Assembly: GCF_902813185.1 (NCBI RefSeq)
Contig: NZ_LR778301.1
Coordinates: forward strand, 3,328,001-3,392,000
Direction of reading: 5' to 3'
DNA from: Denitratisoma oestradiolicum
GTDB taxonomy: Bacteria; Pseudomonadota; Gammaproteobacteria; Burkholderiales; Rhodocyclaceae
Length of the DNA stretch: 64,000 nucleotides
Shown here: piece after piece, positions 63,643 to 64,000 of the stretch
How the letters are laid out: every line of letters starts with the position of its first letter
Numbering within the stretch: the stretch's first letter is position 1
Translations under genes and position numbers: made by a program
The notes under the pieces: generated by a model
Database searches by the model: none
The model's input: the letters and a program-made list of their open reading frames with translations, nothing else
Told to the model about the DNA's origin: nothing

Positions 63643-63649
63643 TAGTCCA

Positions 63650-64000
63650 GTGAGCCTGCTGCGCCGCCTGCAAGGGCTCTGGTGGCGCCGGCGCTTGCTG
63701 CGCTCCGAGTTCCGCCACCTCTTCGACGAACCGCCGGACGGAGAATGGGTCGCCGTGGATTGCGAAACCACGGGCCTCGACACCGCTCGGGACGAGATCG
63801 TTTCCATCGGCGCGGTACCCATTCGGGGCCAGCAAATATTGACCAGCAAGCGGCTGGAATTGCTGGTCAGGCCCACTCTCGCCCCCAGCGCCTCCAGCAT
63901 CCGCATCCATCACCTGCGGGAAATGGACGTGCAGGGAGGCCTGGCGCCGGATGAGGCCATCCACCGTTTCCTGGAATTCGTCGGTCCCCGTCCCCTGGTG
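63650..64000 (+). CDS. DnaQ-family 3'-5' exonuclease, N-terminal part
   Basis: 117 codons, running off the right edge. Starting at GTG 63650 the protein reads VSLLRRLQGLWWRRRLLRSE, then WVAVDCETTGLDTARDEIVS with exonuclease motif I (D-x-E), then IHHLREMDVQGG, the region leading to motif II. It matches the epsilon-like exonuclease that accompanies DUF294 proteins. GGGGAGGG is 8 bases upstream of the GTG. Motifs II and III lie partly beyond the window. Confidence 0.85.
   Translation, partial: MSLLRRLQGLWWRRRLLRSEFRHLFDEPPDGEWVAVDCETTGLDTARDEIVSIGAVPIRGQQILTSKRLELLVRPTLAPSASSIRIHHLREMDVQGGLAPDEAIHRFLEFVGPRPLV

Overview
The window is GC-rich chromosomal DNA with densely packed, mostly housekeeping genes. 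The gene set points to a betaproteobacterium, most likely Rhodocyclales or a close relative: a DUF2782 gene beside polA, exbBD-lpxK-ycaR-kdsB-adk as one run, a PP0621-type gene before pilS-pilR, a PPi-type phosphofructokinase beside a proton pyrophosphatase, a fused isobutyryl-CoA mutase, a TctD/TctE-like pair and an SAH riboswitch in front of metH. The taxon is an inference. I found no rRNA, tRNA, CRISPR array, phage or complete insertion sequence.

Layout. 1-4028: a partial BPSS1780-like membrane gene, DUF2782, a LOG-family protein and, diverging from it by 9 bases, polA. 4036-19641: a lipopolysaccharide core/O-antigen region with three GT25, three GT9 and three GT4 glycosyltransferases, an O-antigen ligase-like protein, a methyltransferase, asparagine synthase and MsbA; most of it is one leftward, translationally coupled run. 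19729-24448: small or unknown proteins, an amidohydrolase diverging from a PadR regulator across repeated operator half-sites, and a relatively AT-rich cyclic-nucleotide-binding gene. 24669-30314: sodB, xseA, a cluster of DnaA boxes, and a convergent Sel1-repeat/J-domain pair. 30619-35660: exbB, exbD, lpxK, ycaR, kdsB, adk, pfkA. 35676-39190: PPi-type phosphofructokinase divergent from a K+-independent H+-pyrophosphatase. 39317-43194: promoter, SAH riboswitch and metH. 43505-49778: acyl-CoA dehydrogenase and isobutyryl-CoA mutase, with a divergent AraC regulator. 49896-54693: histone H1-like lysine-rich protein, ampD, pilR, pilS, PP0621. 54738-64000: a Ser/Thr kinase-UspA fusion, a metallophosphoesterase, an MHS-type transporter with a two-component system, a cNMP-CBS-DUF294 protein and a partial DnaQ-like exonuclease.

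The most unusual content is in the gaps between genes. Three different dispersed repeat families occur. Family 1 has three copies (30448, 56146, 61272), all pointing the same way and each ending just before a start codon. Family 2 has two MITE-like copies with CACAGAG terminal inverted repeats, each just after a stop codon (metH and the DUF294 gene). Family 3 has two copies of a two-hairpin element with a compensatory base-pair change; each ends in a purine-rich arm that looks like the Shine-Dalgarno sequence of a GTG-start gene (kdsB and the DnaQ-like gene).

How the parts fit: exbBD-lpxK-ycaR-kdsB, msbA and the glycosyltransferases together build and export lipid A-core; pfkA, pfp, hppA and adk form a glycolysis/pyrophosphate neighbourhood; metH is predicted to be controlled by S-adenosylhomocysteine; icmF with its dehydrogenase neighbour suggests branched or short-chain acyl-CoA metabolism; PilSR points to control of type IV pili.
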